A stretch of 64,000 nt of DNA from Castor canadensis (lineage: Eukaryota > Chordata > Mammalia > Rodentia > Castoridae): the NCBI RefSeq assembly GCF_047511655.1, contig NC_133400.1, positions 5,724,001-5,788,000 on the forward strand, written 5' to 3'. The notes beneath the pieces are model-generated. The model was not told the origin of the DNA. It saw only the letters and a list, made by a program, of their open reading frames with translations, and searched no databases. Shown piece after piece: positions 36,110 through 47,640 of this stretch. Each line of letters begins with the position of its first letter. Positions within the stretch are counted from its first letter, which is position 1. Both the position numbers and the translations under genes were made by a program.

Positions 36110-37020
36110 GTAAAATTAGTGGAGTCCAAGATGGCTACACAAATGACAAGCAAAGACAAGGGGGAATTGTTGCCAAGGAAAAATCCTTGTCCCATACGTA
36201 CTCTCGGTAAATCTCCAGAATTAACCCAGAAGTCAGACAATCTGTCAGAGCAAAATCACAGCATTTGCTCTTAGTTGACCTAAAAATCACTAACTTTGGA
36301 GGTCACACAGACGAACAATACACTGTTAGCTTCCCATAAGCTTGCTGGTGATAACACTTCTGACAAAAATGTAAAGGCTGCTTTTGCTAAAACATTGATT
36401 CTTCACTGAAGCCTACAGATAACTCATGTATAATTAAAAGGGAATAAAAGACTTAGTATCTCTGTATTCATATCGTGCTGTTCCCTTTCCTGCCTCCACC
36501 TTTGAGTCAGACTCGACTTAGCTCTGCAGATAGACATGTTGACCATTTGAGAAATGTGTTTGTCCAGGACTGTGATACAAGGTTAACTTGGCCTATTGCC
36601 CTTTGGAGCAGACAATGTGATTGATTCTTTTACCCTGCCCTTGCGTTCTATCAGGAGGTCAAGCACCTATATTCCCTCAGGCTTATCATAAGACCCAAAC
36701 CAAACCACAAAGTCAGGGCATTCACGCAAAATGATAATGATCACGCAAAATGATAATGATGTCGCAACAGGAGGCAGTAGTTCCTGGGTTAAGGCCACCA
36801 AATACAGAACCGGAATGTTTGTACACCAGAAGAAGAACATCTTTTTGAAACTGTGCTCTTGACTAATGGACAGTTACTAAATTTTAGGTCACCCTAGAGA
36901 GTCAATAAAAGCCTGCCTCTCCCCTTGCTGATCACCTCTGAATAGTGTGAGCTCCTTCTGCTCACAAATTAAAGCCCCAGTAAAGCAGCCTTGCCTGTCC
37001 TGCTGGTCACATTTCTAGTA
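36110..37020 (+). mobile_element. Probable ERV LTR sequence, one or two LTRs
   Basis: Two LTR-like halves. The first runs from 'ggagtccaagatggctacac' to 'gggaataaaagacttagtatctctgtattc' (TATA-like) and 'tgagtcagactcgacttagctctgc'. The second, after 'ccaggactgtgatacaaggttaac', carries a 19-bp tandem duplication at 36722-36759 and ends with 'gagtcaataaaagcctgcctctccccttgctg' and 'ctgctcacaaattaaagcccc'. Text, box order and duplicated enhancer-like unit fit class I ERV LTRs. Boundaries and family uncertain. Confidence 0.45.
36722..36759. repeat. Perfect 19-bp tandem duplication
   Basis: Unit tcacgcaaaatgataatga occurs twice head to tail (36722-36740, 36741-36759). Confidence 0.98.
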
Positions 37021-38879
37021 TATCCATGCCATAAGATCCTGCCATCCAGTATCACAAAGTCTACGCATTGAGAAACTGCTCTAGAGCTGTCCTTGAGTCT
37101 GGAGTCTTTTCCTGAATCCCAGTCTCCTTGGCTGGTGCCTCTGTCTCCTTAGACTAGACCTCGATCTTACCCTCAGAAATATCATAACACAGAGATCAGC
37201 CTGATTTGAGTCCCTTTCTGGCACACTCAGATGTCTACTTAGATACTACCTTGGCATGGTCACCAACCTTGAAGAAAACAGAAGTCTCCATACTTTCTAG
37301 GACATTGCAATTTGAGTTGTTGCTGCTGCCTCAGTGCCTGTCTTAGAATTGGGTTGAATTCTCTTAGTTCCTGTCTCACCCATTGTCACCTTTCTTTTTG
37401 CCCTACAGTTCCAATGCTGAGGTTCCAATCCTGCAAAACCAAACTGAAAGGATAGTGTTCTAACTCTCTGATTTTGGAAACCCCAACCTCAGGCTGCTGA
37501 CCTGGCTCAGTGTATCTGCTACTGATTCATCTTTTGTTTATTATTATTATTACTAGCTCTTCTAGGACAGAGAAGTCTCAATCCAATTGCATGCATGAGT
37601 ACCTGGGCTCTAGGTTTGCCCTCCTTTCTCTGGCTTTGATACTCTAATATAACATCATACCTGATTCTGATGTGGCCTCTAGTTGTGAGGTCCTATTTTA
37701 GTATTTTGGCTTATCACCCTATCTTCTCACTCTTTCTCCCCACCTGCTCTGACTGCAGGGGTTGTGGGCCTCCCTTAAATGGGCCCAATCCCATGACCAC
37801 TGGACAAACCTTAAGATGCCTTCCCTGTGGCCCACAAAAACCCAGTCTCTCCTCTCACAGGATGGGAAAGTGGACTCATTATATACACGGTTAGCACTAC
37901 AGGCTTCAGGGGCTATTAGAGAGAAACAAAAGTTCCCCCAGTGGCTTCCATGGATGGTCTGAAATGTTTGTCATTATCCTCAAACAACAATATGTCACAA
38001 GGACATACAATTCAGCTGGGTCTGAGCAGGCCCCTGGCTCCTCACTGGTTTCTGTATGTCATTTATTGGGATCTTTTAAAGAATTGTTTTTCCCAGTCCC
38101 CCTAATGCACTGATGGAAGCACACTGTCAGTCCTCAGCTATCAGGACCACATCTCTGTCCAGTAAATATGTTCCTGTTTTTTTATGGAGGTTTAAAATTG
38201 TGCTCCACTTAGAAGAAAAAAATGGGGAATGTGTGGAAGAGCATGGTTCAAAATCCCCCCAGACTTGGGGGAGGGTCAGCTGATGTTCTGATATTTTTCA
38301 ACAAAATGTGGCAATTTATTTGTGGAAATCCCATTATAGCTAATAGGAGTTAAAAACCATTAAGAAAGATAAGGATGTGTAGCCATTTCAAGATTAAATT
38401 TGTGAAATGTTCCCTGCTTAAAAAAAGAGTGAATTTTGCAAAGAACATCACAAATCTACTCATACCAATTCAACGCACATAAAACAATTAAAACTAAATA
38501 AATTTGACACCAGTACTAAATGCTGTTTTTAAATCTTTCCTTAAATACATCAAGCTTAGAAATTCTCACTACAAGGAAAACATACCCTGCCCACTTAGGC
38601 ATCAGTGGTCATTCTCAGGCATTCCCTCTTTAAGCAAAATAATTGAGCAAAATTTTAAATTTACAATGAGTAAGATAGTACTGTAATTTATGGAAATGGA
38701 AATTTCAAGCACAAAGAACCTTCAAACAGGAGTAAATCATAGCCTTGAACCTGTCCGGCTCAATTGCCAGCACCTTGGGTAAAGAGATGGAAAGAATGCT
38801 TTTCCAATTTACAGAGGAAACAAAACTGAAACAAGTGATCCAATAGAGAATAAAATAAAGATGATTCACATTGATTTTG
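37021..38879. other. Unassigned sequence, perhaps part of a degraded retroelement
   Basis: No clear family. At 38215-38228 'gaagaaaaaaatgggga' followed by 'atgtgtgg' resembles a retroviral polypurine tract next to a TG LTR start, but the text to the right does not match the LTR-like sequence at 36110. Confidence 0.3.
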
Positions 38880-39150
38880 ACAGCCTTGAAGAAATTGTAC
38901 CCTTTCCTAGATTCATTTTATGCTACATCTAGAAATTGATTCCAGGGGAAAAAGATCTAAAATGATGGAAGAGGAAACAAAAAAGCACAAGAAAACCACA
39001 CTCATAGGATGTTCAATACAGTATTATTTACAATAGGAGGAACAATTACTGCATGCTAATATTGGGAAAATGTTGTAATAAATTGTAAATGTTTACATAA
39101 TGAAATATAATTTCATTTATGAAAAGTTACATAATCACAAAAGAGATGCT
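38880..39150 (+). mobile_element. Old L1 3'-end fragment
   Basis: 'acatctagaaattgattccaggggaaaaagatct', 'aggatgttcaatacagtattatttacaataggag', 'aataaattgtaaatgtttacataatgaaatataa' match the segment common to old L1 3' ends (aggatgttcattgcagcattgtttataatag). Confidence 0.6.
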
Positions 39151-39939
39151 TATTTATTGTTAAGAAGTGCTATTTTATTGTTTAAGATTTAAAAATCAGG
39201 ATATAAGACATCAGATTGATTATTTTTTAAATCTTAGACACCTGGAGAAAATAGAACTAGAAAAAAACTGGCCCAAGATGATAGCACAATTGTCACTCAA
39301 CACAATCACCTCCTCTTTTCCTCATCTAACATTTATTAAGCACCTTCTTGGCTCAGTACCTAAAGGATGACTTTACTTTCTTCTTGTCTATGATTTACAA
39401 TTTCTTTAGGTACATGTGAAAGAGCCAATCATTTCCTCCAAAAGACGCAGGTTTAACAGAATCCTCTCACTGAGCTCACAAGCTGCTACAGGCTTTCCTC
39501 TTTCTTTTACAGGGAAACCATCTGCCCCAGTAGCAGCTCCCCACTCCATGTGAGCATCCTACTCCTTCTGCCTTTCTGCTCTGAGAGAGACTCATACTCA
39601 CAAATTGCAAGGGTCATCCAAGTAAGGAGGCCAGAATCCCCGCAGACTTTCTAAGCATCTACACTGGCTCTGAGTCCCTAGTTCAACAAACAAGAAAATA
39701 GTCTACCCGGACCAACCCTCCAATGACAGGTACATGAGTCATCCTTGGTAAGGACCACGTGAGTTACTATGTGTAACAGAAGAAGGATGCCTCTCACCTC
39801 TCACAGCCTTGGAAATGCCCATTACTTCCAGCCCTGGAAGTCAGTGTTCTGTGGGATTCCAGTAAATCGACACTTTCTTAATCCAAGCCTCAGGGTCGTG
39901 GGTAATTGCATTTCCTCTGCAGAATTCTCCCAGATGCCT
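39151..39939. other. Single-copy-looking sequence
   Basis: Nothing recognised beyond a short L2-like piece at about 39326-39358. Confidence 0.4.
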
Positions 39940-40265
39940 ACCAGGTGCACACTTCATCTACTTCCTGTTTTTGCTCAGTGATCCCCTTTCAAGAAGGCCT
40001 CTCCAACTACACTATTTCAAATGCTTCCGTGTGCTTCACTCGCATCCTAGCCCCCCATCTCCTTCCTGTTTTTAGTTTCTCCATTGTACTTATCTTTTTC
40101 TTATATACCATCTATTTTACTGATCTTATTTACTGCCTTGCACCCTAGAATTCCAGGAGGACAGAGATACCTTTATCTTTATTTTCTGAAGCTGTAAGCC
40201 CATCCCCCATGAGTGTCTGACATCTTATAAGTACTAGATAACGTTTGTTGAATAAATGATAAATG
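39940..40265 (+). repeat. L2 LINE 3' end
   Basis: Long L2 match: 'agtgatcccctttcaagaaggcctctccaac', 'cattgtacttatctttttctta', 'tagaattccaggaggacagagatacc', 'agtgtctgacatcttataagtactagataacgtttgttgaataaatga'. Confidence 0.8.
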
Positions 40266-40284
40266 AATGACATAATCCCATGGA

Positions 40285-40860
40285 ATACAGTAAATCATAG
40301 CAATCATTTGTTCAGCACTCACCATTGCACTACAGAGAACTTTTGCATATGCTATTTCATTTACTTCCCTTCAGAACCCTATGAGATAAATAATATCACA
40401 TTCATTTTATAGATAGAGAAACTGGGGCCCAGAAAGGTGAAATGGATTTCCTAAGGTCACTTAGGCAGTGTGTTGTTTGCTGGAACTGTTAAAGCAAAGA
40501 ACCACAGACAGAGTGGCTTAATAACACACATATTTTCTCACAATTCTGGAAGGTACAAGTCCAAGATCAGGGTGTTGACAGTGTTGGTTTCTTCTTCTGG
40601 CTGTGTGTGCATATGGCTGTCCCTCTGAGTGTGTCTGTGTCCTCACTCTTCCTCTTATCAGGACTCCAGTCACTGGATTAGGGCCCATCCATGTCATTGC
40701 ATTTAGTTTAGCTACCTCTTTGAAGGCTCTATCACTGAATGCACTCACCTTCTGAGTGACCAAGGATGAGAACTTAACACGAGTTTAATGCAGATACCAT
40801 TTAGCCCATAACAGGAGGTGGAGCTAGAGGGAGTCCTGACTCCGACCCATACCCTTCCCA
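40285..40860 (-). repeat. MIR SINE (antisense), split by an MLT1 LTR
   Basis: Left part 40285-40470 ('tttgttcagcactcacc', 'cattttatagatagagaaactggggcccagaaaggtg', 'ctaaggtcacttaggcag'). It continues after the LTR at 40814 with 'ggaggtggagctagagggagtcctgactcc', the expected next MIR segment. Confidence 0.75.
40471..40813 (-). mobile_element. MLT1-type (MaLR) LTR, antisense, inside a MIR
   Basis: 'aaagcaaagaaccacagacagagtggcttaataacac', 'ttttctcacaattctggaaggtacaagtccaagatcaggg', 'gactccagtcactggattagggccc' and the right end 'accatttagcccataaca' are the antisense MLT1/MaLR consensus. TG...CA ends. Flanks ggcag and ggagg may be a decayed 5-bp target duplication. Confidence 0.85.
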
Positions 40861-41630
40861 CCATTGTGCTCAAACATGACAACCACATCCTTGTGTAGAC
40901 AGTCCATACTGCCGTTTCCTTCCATGGCCTGGTCTCCCCCCCCCTCCCCCACACATGCACAATTTCCCATTTCCTGGAACAGCATGTGACCAAATTTCTC
41001 CTCCACTCTTGAATCTTTTTTTTTTCAGCCTTGAATCTTATTAATCCAATTCCTCCAGTGAATCAGATTTCATTGAGAGTCACATGGGGACCATCTTCTG
41101 TGCTGTGTCATCTGCATGGAGCATCCCTCTTCTCAACAGCTCCCAAGACAGAAAACCAACGCTGCAGAAATCCACAGCCCAAAGGAGCCCCAGGGGAGCC
41201 CACAGTCCCACGCCGGAAGAGCAAGTAAGAACTTACCCAGAGTAGGGCCTGAAATGACCAATACTCCTCCTGCCACCAAACATCACTCCAATTCCCCAAG
41301 GTTATTTGGTTTCCTCTCCCTAATTTATGATAAGTAAATGCACTTTTTGTGCTTCCATTTTGAATACACTTATTCTGCTCTTTCATGGTGCTTATTCTGT
41401 CTTGAACATTCTCCATTGGTAGACAGTACCATCCCAGGCCCAAAACAGGCCCAAGCAATGACTCTTTGCTGTTTCATTGCTACTCAGCTCAGATTCCACT
41501 GTCTATTAAAAGAGCACAATTACTATTACCACAAAGCAGTCTCATTCCACCACCTAAATTTACAATCAAATCAACCTAACCAGGCTAATGGATCTGATCA
41601 ACTGGTCAGTGATTGACCAGTAAGAAAGCA
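40861..41630. other. Unique sequence with a splice-framed open frame
   Basis: 40938-40953 is a C-rich run. At 41029 an acceptor-like site (T-run then cag) opens a 197-bp frame without stops to a donor-like site (agcaa/gtaaga) at about 41226. On the plus strand it has no recognisable domain. Seen directly: the sites and the open frame. Whether it is an exon is not shown. Confidence 0.35.
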
Positions 41631-41815
41631 TTCCCTGGCATGCCTACAATCCTAACTATTTGGGAGGCTCAGATCAGGAGGACCACCATTCCCAGCTGGC
41701 CTGGGTGAAAAAGTTCATGAGATTTCATCTCAGCAGAAAATTGTTGGGCAAGACAGTGCACACCTGTCATTCCAATGACTGTGCCCTGGGTTCAAACCCC
41801 AGTACCGAAAAAAAA
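41631..41815 (+). mobile_element. Composite SINE: B1, partial second B1, partial ID
   Basis: First a B1-like unit ('ggcatgcctacaatcctaactatttgggaggctcagatcaggag' to 'gagatttcatctcagcag'), then a second B1 start ('tgggcaagacagtgcacacctgtcattcca') cut after about 30 bases and joined to an ID end ('gccctgggttcaaaccccagtac') with A tail. This looks like a trimer (B1-B1-ID) with an internal deletion. Confidence 0.75.
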
Positions 41816-42349
41816 AACCCCAAAACCCTATGCCACTGACACAGTCAAGTTTGAAGGCCTAGTTTCCATGTAGACAGGCTTCTTCTGGGAACATACATAA
41901 AGAAAATAAAACTCTCCCAATTGTTTTCCTAACATCCAGCTCTTTCTGAGGAGCTCAACATCACAATAAACGAGACACTGTCAAAGTCTTGATGAAGTTC
42001 ACCGTGTTGTAGAGGTGGCAGGAAAACTCCAACTGGTTAAAGATGGTAAGAAACAGTGTGTCCCAAGAAGACCTGGAGAGAACAACTGATCTCCCTGGAG
42101 GAGTCAGATAATTGACCTTGAAGAGGATATTATAGGATGGAGAAGGGCTGGAACAGGGATCAGCGCTGAAGCATGGCAGCTCTAAACCATTCACTGAGTT
42201 GTCTGAATTTCCCATGCCTCCCTCTCACAGTCCTTCCACTGGCCTTCAAATATGTGATCCCCCTAGCCTTTTCTAGGGGTCTCTGCCACAGGACCTGGTC
42301 CAGATTAATCTGAGCAGCAAGTCTACACTCTTATCTTCCCCCAAATACC
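41816..42349. other. Single-copy-looking sequence
   Basis: Nothing recognised. Confidence 0.4.
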
Positions 42350-42510
42350 CAGTCACACTCACCCACACATACAGGCTAACACACTCATATACAGACCCTC
42401 ACATACTCACACTCACACATCCTCAGTCTCACACTTTCACATGCTCAGACACGCATTCACCTGCATGTATTTCACACACACTCATGAGCATGCATGCACA
42501 CACATGCTTT
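42350..42510. repeat. CA-rich degenerate simple repeat
   Basis: Irregular run of 'cacactcac', 'cacatactcac', 'cacacacactcatg'. It is followed by a splice-acceptor-like pyrimidine tract ending 'cctttcag' at about 42526. Confidence 0.8.
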
Positions 42511-42789
42511 TATTTTTCCCTTTCAGCTTCAACTCAATTTCAAATTGAAGTGGACCCCAAAGATGATGGGACACTGAAACAGAAGGGGTCCCACATGCAG
42601 GACTATTTTCCCCAATATCTTTCTCATGGAAAATATGGTTTTGTCACGAGTCCTTCTACACCAACATTAGCCCGTTATCAACAGAGATCAGAGAGATCCT
42701 GAGACAATGTGAGGTACATCATATCTCTTTCTGGTTTCAACTCATTAGTGGTTTCCAATATCAGTCAGGGCAAAATGGCCCATAAGGTC

Positions 42790-43190
42790 TTGTCCTTGCA
42801 TCCAACTCCGGTTCCCCTGACTTCTGCCCTCTGGCTTTCTTCCTCAAAGCCTGCAGGCTTGCCTTTGCCCAAGGATGACTATTAATCTGGCCACCCTACT
42901 TGGTCTTCTCACAATGGGGAACCATGCTTTCCCAGATATCTGCTCAATTGACCTCTTTCATGTAAATGTCATCTTTCCAGCAGGCCTTCTCCAGTCACCC
43001 TGTTGAATTCTGTGCCACCACCTCTCCCCCAGGCCTCCTATCTCCCATCCTGTTCAACAGTACAGTATACTTTTCTTACTTGTTTTTCTCTCCAGGCTCT
43101 TAGGGAGAACGAAAGTTCCCAGAGAACAGACACTGCTGGCAATTTGGGCCAGCATAGCCCCACAAACACACAACCAGCACTTGACCAGAA
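42790..43190 (+). repeat. L2 LINE fragment
   Basis: 'ctctggctttcttcctcaaagcctgcaggcttgc', 'tttcatgtaaatgtcatctttccagcaggccttctccagtcacc', 'ttcttacttgtttttctctccaggctcttaggg', 'agaacagacactgctgg' in L2 order. Confidence 0.65.
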
Positions 43191-43219
43191 CCCATTAGGA
43201 TGAAGTAGAGTAGAGGACA

Positions 43220-43261
43220 GTGGTCTATACTATGTGGTCTATACCTTGTGATCTATACTAT
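43220..43261. repeat. 14-bp unit, three tandem copies
   Basis: gtggtctatactat, gtggtctatacctt, gtgatctatactat. Confidence 0.95.
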
Positions 43262-45229
43262 GCCTTGGGGGCTATCAGACGAACGGAAGGGAAGGGACTA
43301 TGTGTGCAGGGCCCTTGCAAGCCCCTTCCCTTGTCTACAGTGGCTCCTTTTGCATTCATTCTATCTCTTTGAGCTTTTGTATAAGATTGTATCTAAAGAA
43401 AGATTTCCACTAGATAAAAGTTTAAATTCCACTGTGGAAATATCACAGAGACAAAAAGAAATCAAGTGAAATCCAGCTTCATTGCATGGAAAGGTGAGGT
43501 ATTAGCCAAGTCACATCTGTTCTCTTTCTCTGAGCCTGGGTTTCCATATTTGAGAGCTGAAGATGATGCCTACTTTCAGATGCATTATTAGCAAAATGTA
43601 ACCACAGGTAAATCACAGGCACCACTGAAACCAGGACAGGTGATGTCTACACTGAAGGACACAAAGGGTGATTGTACCTGCCATAAGCAGAGGGTCTTTG
43701 AAGGATGGGTCCCTATATCAATCCCAGTGCCTTTCCAGGCAATCTGGGTGCCTTTGGGCTTCCTCTAAGAGATTTGGAAGCATGGTGGGGGGGAAGATAA
43801 AGTCATTTTAATATGAGCAATCACAATCCAAGCCTTTTTTGTAGCCACTTTTTCAGTATAGACATGAATGCTTCATGAATAAAAAAATCCAAAGCAAAAG
43901 GTCCAGCCCAACTTCTTCCTTTAATCTCTTGCCAAAGATTAAACAGCATACCCTAAAGCCACAGACAAGTCATAATATGCCCATATTTTATCCAGGTCAT
44001 ATTATGTGTAGCATAATTAATGTTTAAAAAGCATTTCAGCAATAAAATGTCTCTGTGATAACCGGCATGTATCATGAGATGCTGTGGCTGAATTTAATTT
44101 GATTGCAGAAGAGATTTCTAGTTAGTGGAGCATCTCCACCAACGGTCCCTTACTGGACACAGCTAAACACAGCCAAGCGATTGCATTTCCAATCAGAGGC
44201 AGAGCCTGGGACCGCTAAGTCCCCTGTGAGTGTGTTTCCTGGCTGCAAAAGCCCTTTGTTCACTGTCTGGTTCTGCAAGTGTGCTTTCTCCAATGTCTCA
44301 CGATCACTGGACTATTTACCAGCATCTCCAAGGAGGCTCTTTGCATGAATGTTATAAAAGAATTCTCGACTGAGATTGCCTGATGGCAGACCTCTGTTGA
44401 GTCATTCTCTCAATTTGGTGAGCTGATAAAAAGCATAAATTATCTCCAAGACAAAAGTTTGACATTTTTTTCATGAAATGAATGTTTTAGTCCCTGCATA
44501 ACAATAGAGACAAAATGAGTTGGGATGAATGGCAAATGGACAGAACCAATTTCTTGCTGCTGGCACAACAGATCTTCCTTTGTCTGTTCCTTCCTACTTG
44601 CTGCTTCCTGTGCTGCTTCACTGCTATCTCCCTCCTAAGGGATGGGTGTCCCATGAATCCACAGGAGCATTGCTGGGACAGAGAAATGGAGCTGCTTTCT
44701 CTACCTAGGCGACATGATCCACTAGGCTAAAGGAAACATTTCTCTGACCTGGCTTGGCTATGAACAAACAGGGCAGTTGTCAAGTCCAGATTTTCAATAT
44801 CCCTGTCCATAGTTTTCAACTTAATCTATAGCTAATGAAAACATAACAATCTACTTCTAAAAGTGAACTACCAAAAGTCGTACCCTACTAATTCTTCTAT
44901 AAATATATAACTTGGATGAAATTCATGGTTTTCCCTATTAAAATGTCATTTGCATTTGCAGTCCACCTTTCTTTTTGAACAGGGAGTGTTGCTTTGTGGT
45001 TAAAAACGGGCTCACAAGTCAAAACGCCTATGTTCAATTCTTACTCCTGCCTTTTCTTCTAAGTTCCTAAGTCCAACTCTTTCAAGTAATAAGAATTGCA
45101 CCTAAATTTCTGCTCGGAGTATTAAGTAGTGACCGCTTCAAGTAGGTAGTATACTCTACAGTTTGCAAACATCTCGAGGAATCTATTTCTAGGAAACTTA
45201 GCCCTCTTGTGGAGGAGGAGATCGTCCCC
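43262..45229. other. Single-copy-looking stretch, possible conserved elements
   Basis: No repeats recognised. 43960-44480 looks like the most even, repeat-free part, with AT-rich motifs such as 'gaatttaatttgattgcag' and 'gctgataaaaagcataaattatc'. Open frames here (81 and 71 codons) are featureless. Confidence 0.4.
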
Positions 45230-45430
45230 ATCTCTGCCGTCTTCCCAGTGATGATCTCTCCATGCCCTTCAGTTTAGCAATTAGCTGTCCTTCCAATTTC
45301 AACTTAGATAACACCTCTTCCCCAAGATGCCAGCCTTAACCCAGACCTAGTACATGGGTCGCCACTGAACCCTCAACTTTCTACCCTAAAGCAGTCACGG
45401 AACATTGCCATCATTAACTCTTAGCAGTCT
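45230..45430 (+). repeat. L2 LINE fragment
   Basis: 'gtccttccaatttcaacttagataacacctcttccccaagatgccagccttaaccc' corresponds to the L2 segment encoding the conserved 'cctcagagaagccttccctga' text. Confidence 0.55.
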
Positions 45431-45589
45431 GACTTCCCTACAAAACAGACAGACATGCGTAGAATCTTGCTTACCTCTACAAGCCAAGAGTACAGCACAA
45501 GGACTAACCCTAAGAGGCACGCACCATCTCTTTAATGCCTTCATTACTCAATGGATAAGTTAATTAGTTTAAAGATGTAATACTGAAAC

Positions 45590-45920
45590 CCAGTTACAGC
45601 AGAGAAATTTATTGTTCCCCCTATATCTGTGTCCTCCCAACATTTCAGAAAAGACCATGTGATGAGTTCTGGTCAATGGGATATAAGCAAAAGGAGCATG
45701 AGTCCCTTCAAGGACAAAGCTTAAAAGAATGGGTTTGGGTGCACATCGGTCCCTCTTCCCCACTACAGTGACCACTCTTGTTGAGATGAAGCAGAGCCCC
45801 CAGGTGGAACCATCTGTATCCTGAATGATATCTTGGTAAAGAACTGACTTGTCTTACAAATCAGGCTTTGGATTGCACAGGACTTTGTGTCACTGAATGC
45901 AAACCCATGGAGATTACAGG
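45590..45920 (+). mobile_element. Probable old LTR fragment (ERVL/MaLR-like)
   Basis: 'gttctggtcaatgggatataagcaaaaggagcatgagtccc', 'gagatgaagcagagcccccaggtgg', 'atcctgaatgatatcttgg' resemble a widespread mammalian LTR (tctggccaatgggatgtaagcag...). Family uncertain. Confidence 0.4.
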
Positions 45921-47369
45921 AGTAGGCATGTTACTTCAGAGCCCAGCCTATCCTAGCCTGACCAATTGAAGGGGCTTGTTTGTTGCTACAAACAAGTGTA
46001 GTGTGACCTAACCTGACTAACCAAGGGACTATGACACAGCCTAGCCTAACCTAACTAACTCTCAAGTTTTTGGGGATCACACAGCACACAGGGACTCAAA
46101 CTCAGATCTCTTGAATATAAAAGTTTAAGACTAAGTGAATAATAAGGCTTTGGCTTTAATTCCTTACAGTCTAATCTTTTTTCAACCTTATACCCAAAGT
46201 GGCAAAAAAAGAGAAACATTTCATAAACCGCCTACACCAAAATCTCTGAGGAAAATGACTAGCCATTTGCTATCAATTTGTAAGCATTTTCTGTGCATAT
46301 TAGGTGACTGCTTCTCGATCCATGCATCTACTCTATTTATCAACAAAAAGAGCCATGTGGCATAAGGAATATCTCCCTTTGTGAATGAGGCCACCTGTTC
46401 CTGTGTTCTGACTTGACAGGTTTGAGTCTCTTCTTTGAGTAGGCGGACAGTCTGAGATGATTTGCTGGAGAGTTTCCTCAGATGTGATTTTAGCACAATT
46501 ACACTGATAATAGGCTCAGTGTGTGGTCAAAATGTTTTCTAACAAAAAAGTGTTCCAGTACATGGAAATAAGGGTCTTGAGGGAGTAGGTAATTTATAGG
46601 GTAATGTCTCCTTACATCAAATATGACTGCAAAGAAAGGCTCTTTCTATGAAGTTTGGCTATTGAAAGAGAGATAAGTGGACGGGGTAAAGAGGCTCAGT
46701 CTTTGAGCCAGAATAAGGGTACCATGACTGGGTTCTGCAGTCTGCAAGCTTCCCTGTAAGCTTCCTTCCTTCCTCTCCTACTCTGCAATGCTAGCCTAAC
46801 CAGTATTTAATGGGAGCCTACTCTTCTTTTTTGTTGTTGTTTTCATTCTCATTTAAACCACCAGCCCTTTGAAATCAGTATTTTCCCAGCCAAGAACGTA
46901 GTGTCGGGAAGACCTTGAACAAGTCACTGAAGTGCTGAGACTCAACATATTGCTACCTGTAAGTTTCAGGAACCTCCTAAAGAGCGTACACACTGGAAAT
47001 GGGTCAAGGGATGGGGGTATCTTTGCTTTCCTGGGAAATAGTCTGAGATGTAGAATTGCAAGCTGGAAGTTTATTAAGGAGCACTCCCAGGAACAGTCAT
47101 ATAAGGAAGTGGGGGGAGTTGACTGAACAAAAAGGAATTTGAACTGTGGCAGAATAACCTTGGCAACCACATGGTGGTTCTGGAGCTGAGGGGCCTTCAA
47201 AGTGTCCCAAAGGGATGGCCCACACATATACAACCTACAACTCATGAGATACTGGTTGGACACAGAGAAGGGCCATAATATCAGCAAGACAATTCCCTAT
47301 GGCCATGGCAATGCCAGGAAAGAACTCAGTAGCAGGCTCTCAGTAGGTAACACACACAGTGGGCAGTGA
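45921..47369. other. Single-copy-looking stretch
   Basis: Includes a 9-bp-stem inverted repeat at 45975-45996 and 'agcctaacctaactaactc'-like units at 46030-46060. A 144-codon minus frame at 46853-47287 has no domain. Confidence 0.4.
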
Positions 47370-47640
47370 ATGAATGCCTAAATCCTGAAGAGGAAAAGGC
47401 ATGGTATACCACGGTATTTACTCATTCTTTGAATGCAAAGAGCCATACCCTCATAGAGCTTATGGCTTAGCAGAGAGAAGAGAGAGACAGAGTGAAAGTA
47501 CTGATGGCTACAGTGTAGTGCTGCCATTATAGACTCATTTATACCCATAATGCATGGGAGAATGTATTTCTGGAATGACATCAGTAACCACAGCAACACC
47601 ACATTGAGTTCACGTGGGCTGTAACTTGCCGTTGTATACT
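47370..47640 (-). repeat. L2-like fragment (antisense)
   Basis: 'gagccataccctcatagagcttatggcttagcagagag' resembles the antisense L2 text (ccctgccctcatggagcttacattctagtgggag). Diverged. Confidence 0.4.

Noticed and set aside
38215..38260. Polypurine tract and LTR start of an ERV whose 5' LTR would be at 36110
   Set aside because: The text after the putative TG does not match the 36110 LTR-like sequence, so the two cannot be the LTRs of one provirus.
42526..42700. Open frame after a pyrimidine-tract acceptor, perhaps partner of 41029-41226
   Set aside because: Splicing 41226 to 42526 gives a stop after a few codons because the phases do not fit. No other partner seen.
46853..47287. 144-codon minus-strand frame
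   Set aside because: No domain and no splice-like borders. Consistent with chance.
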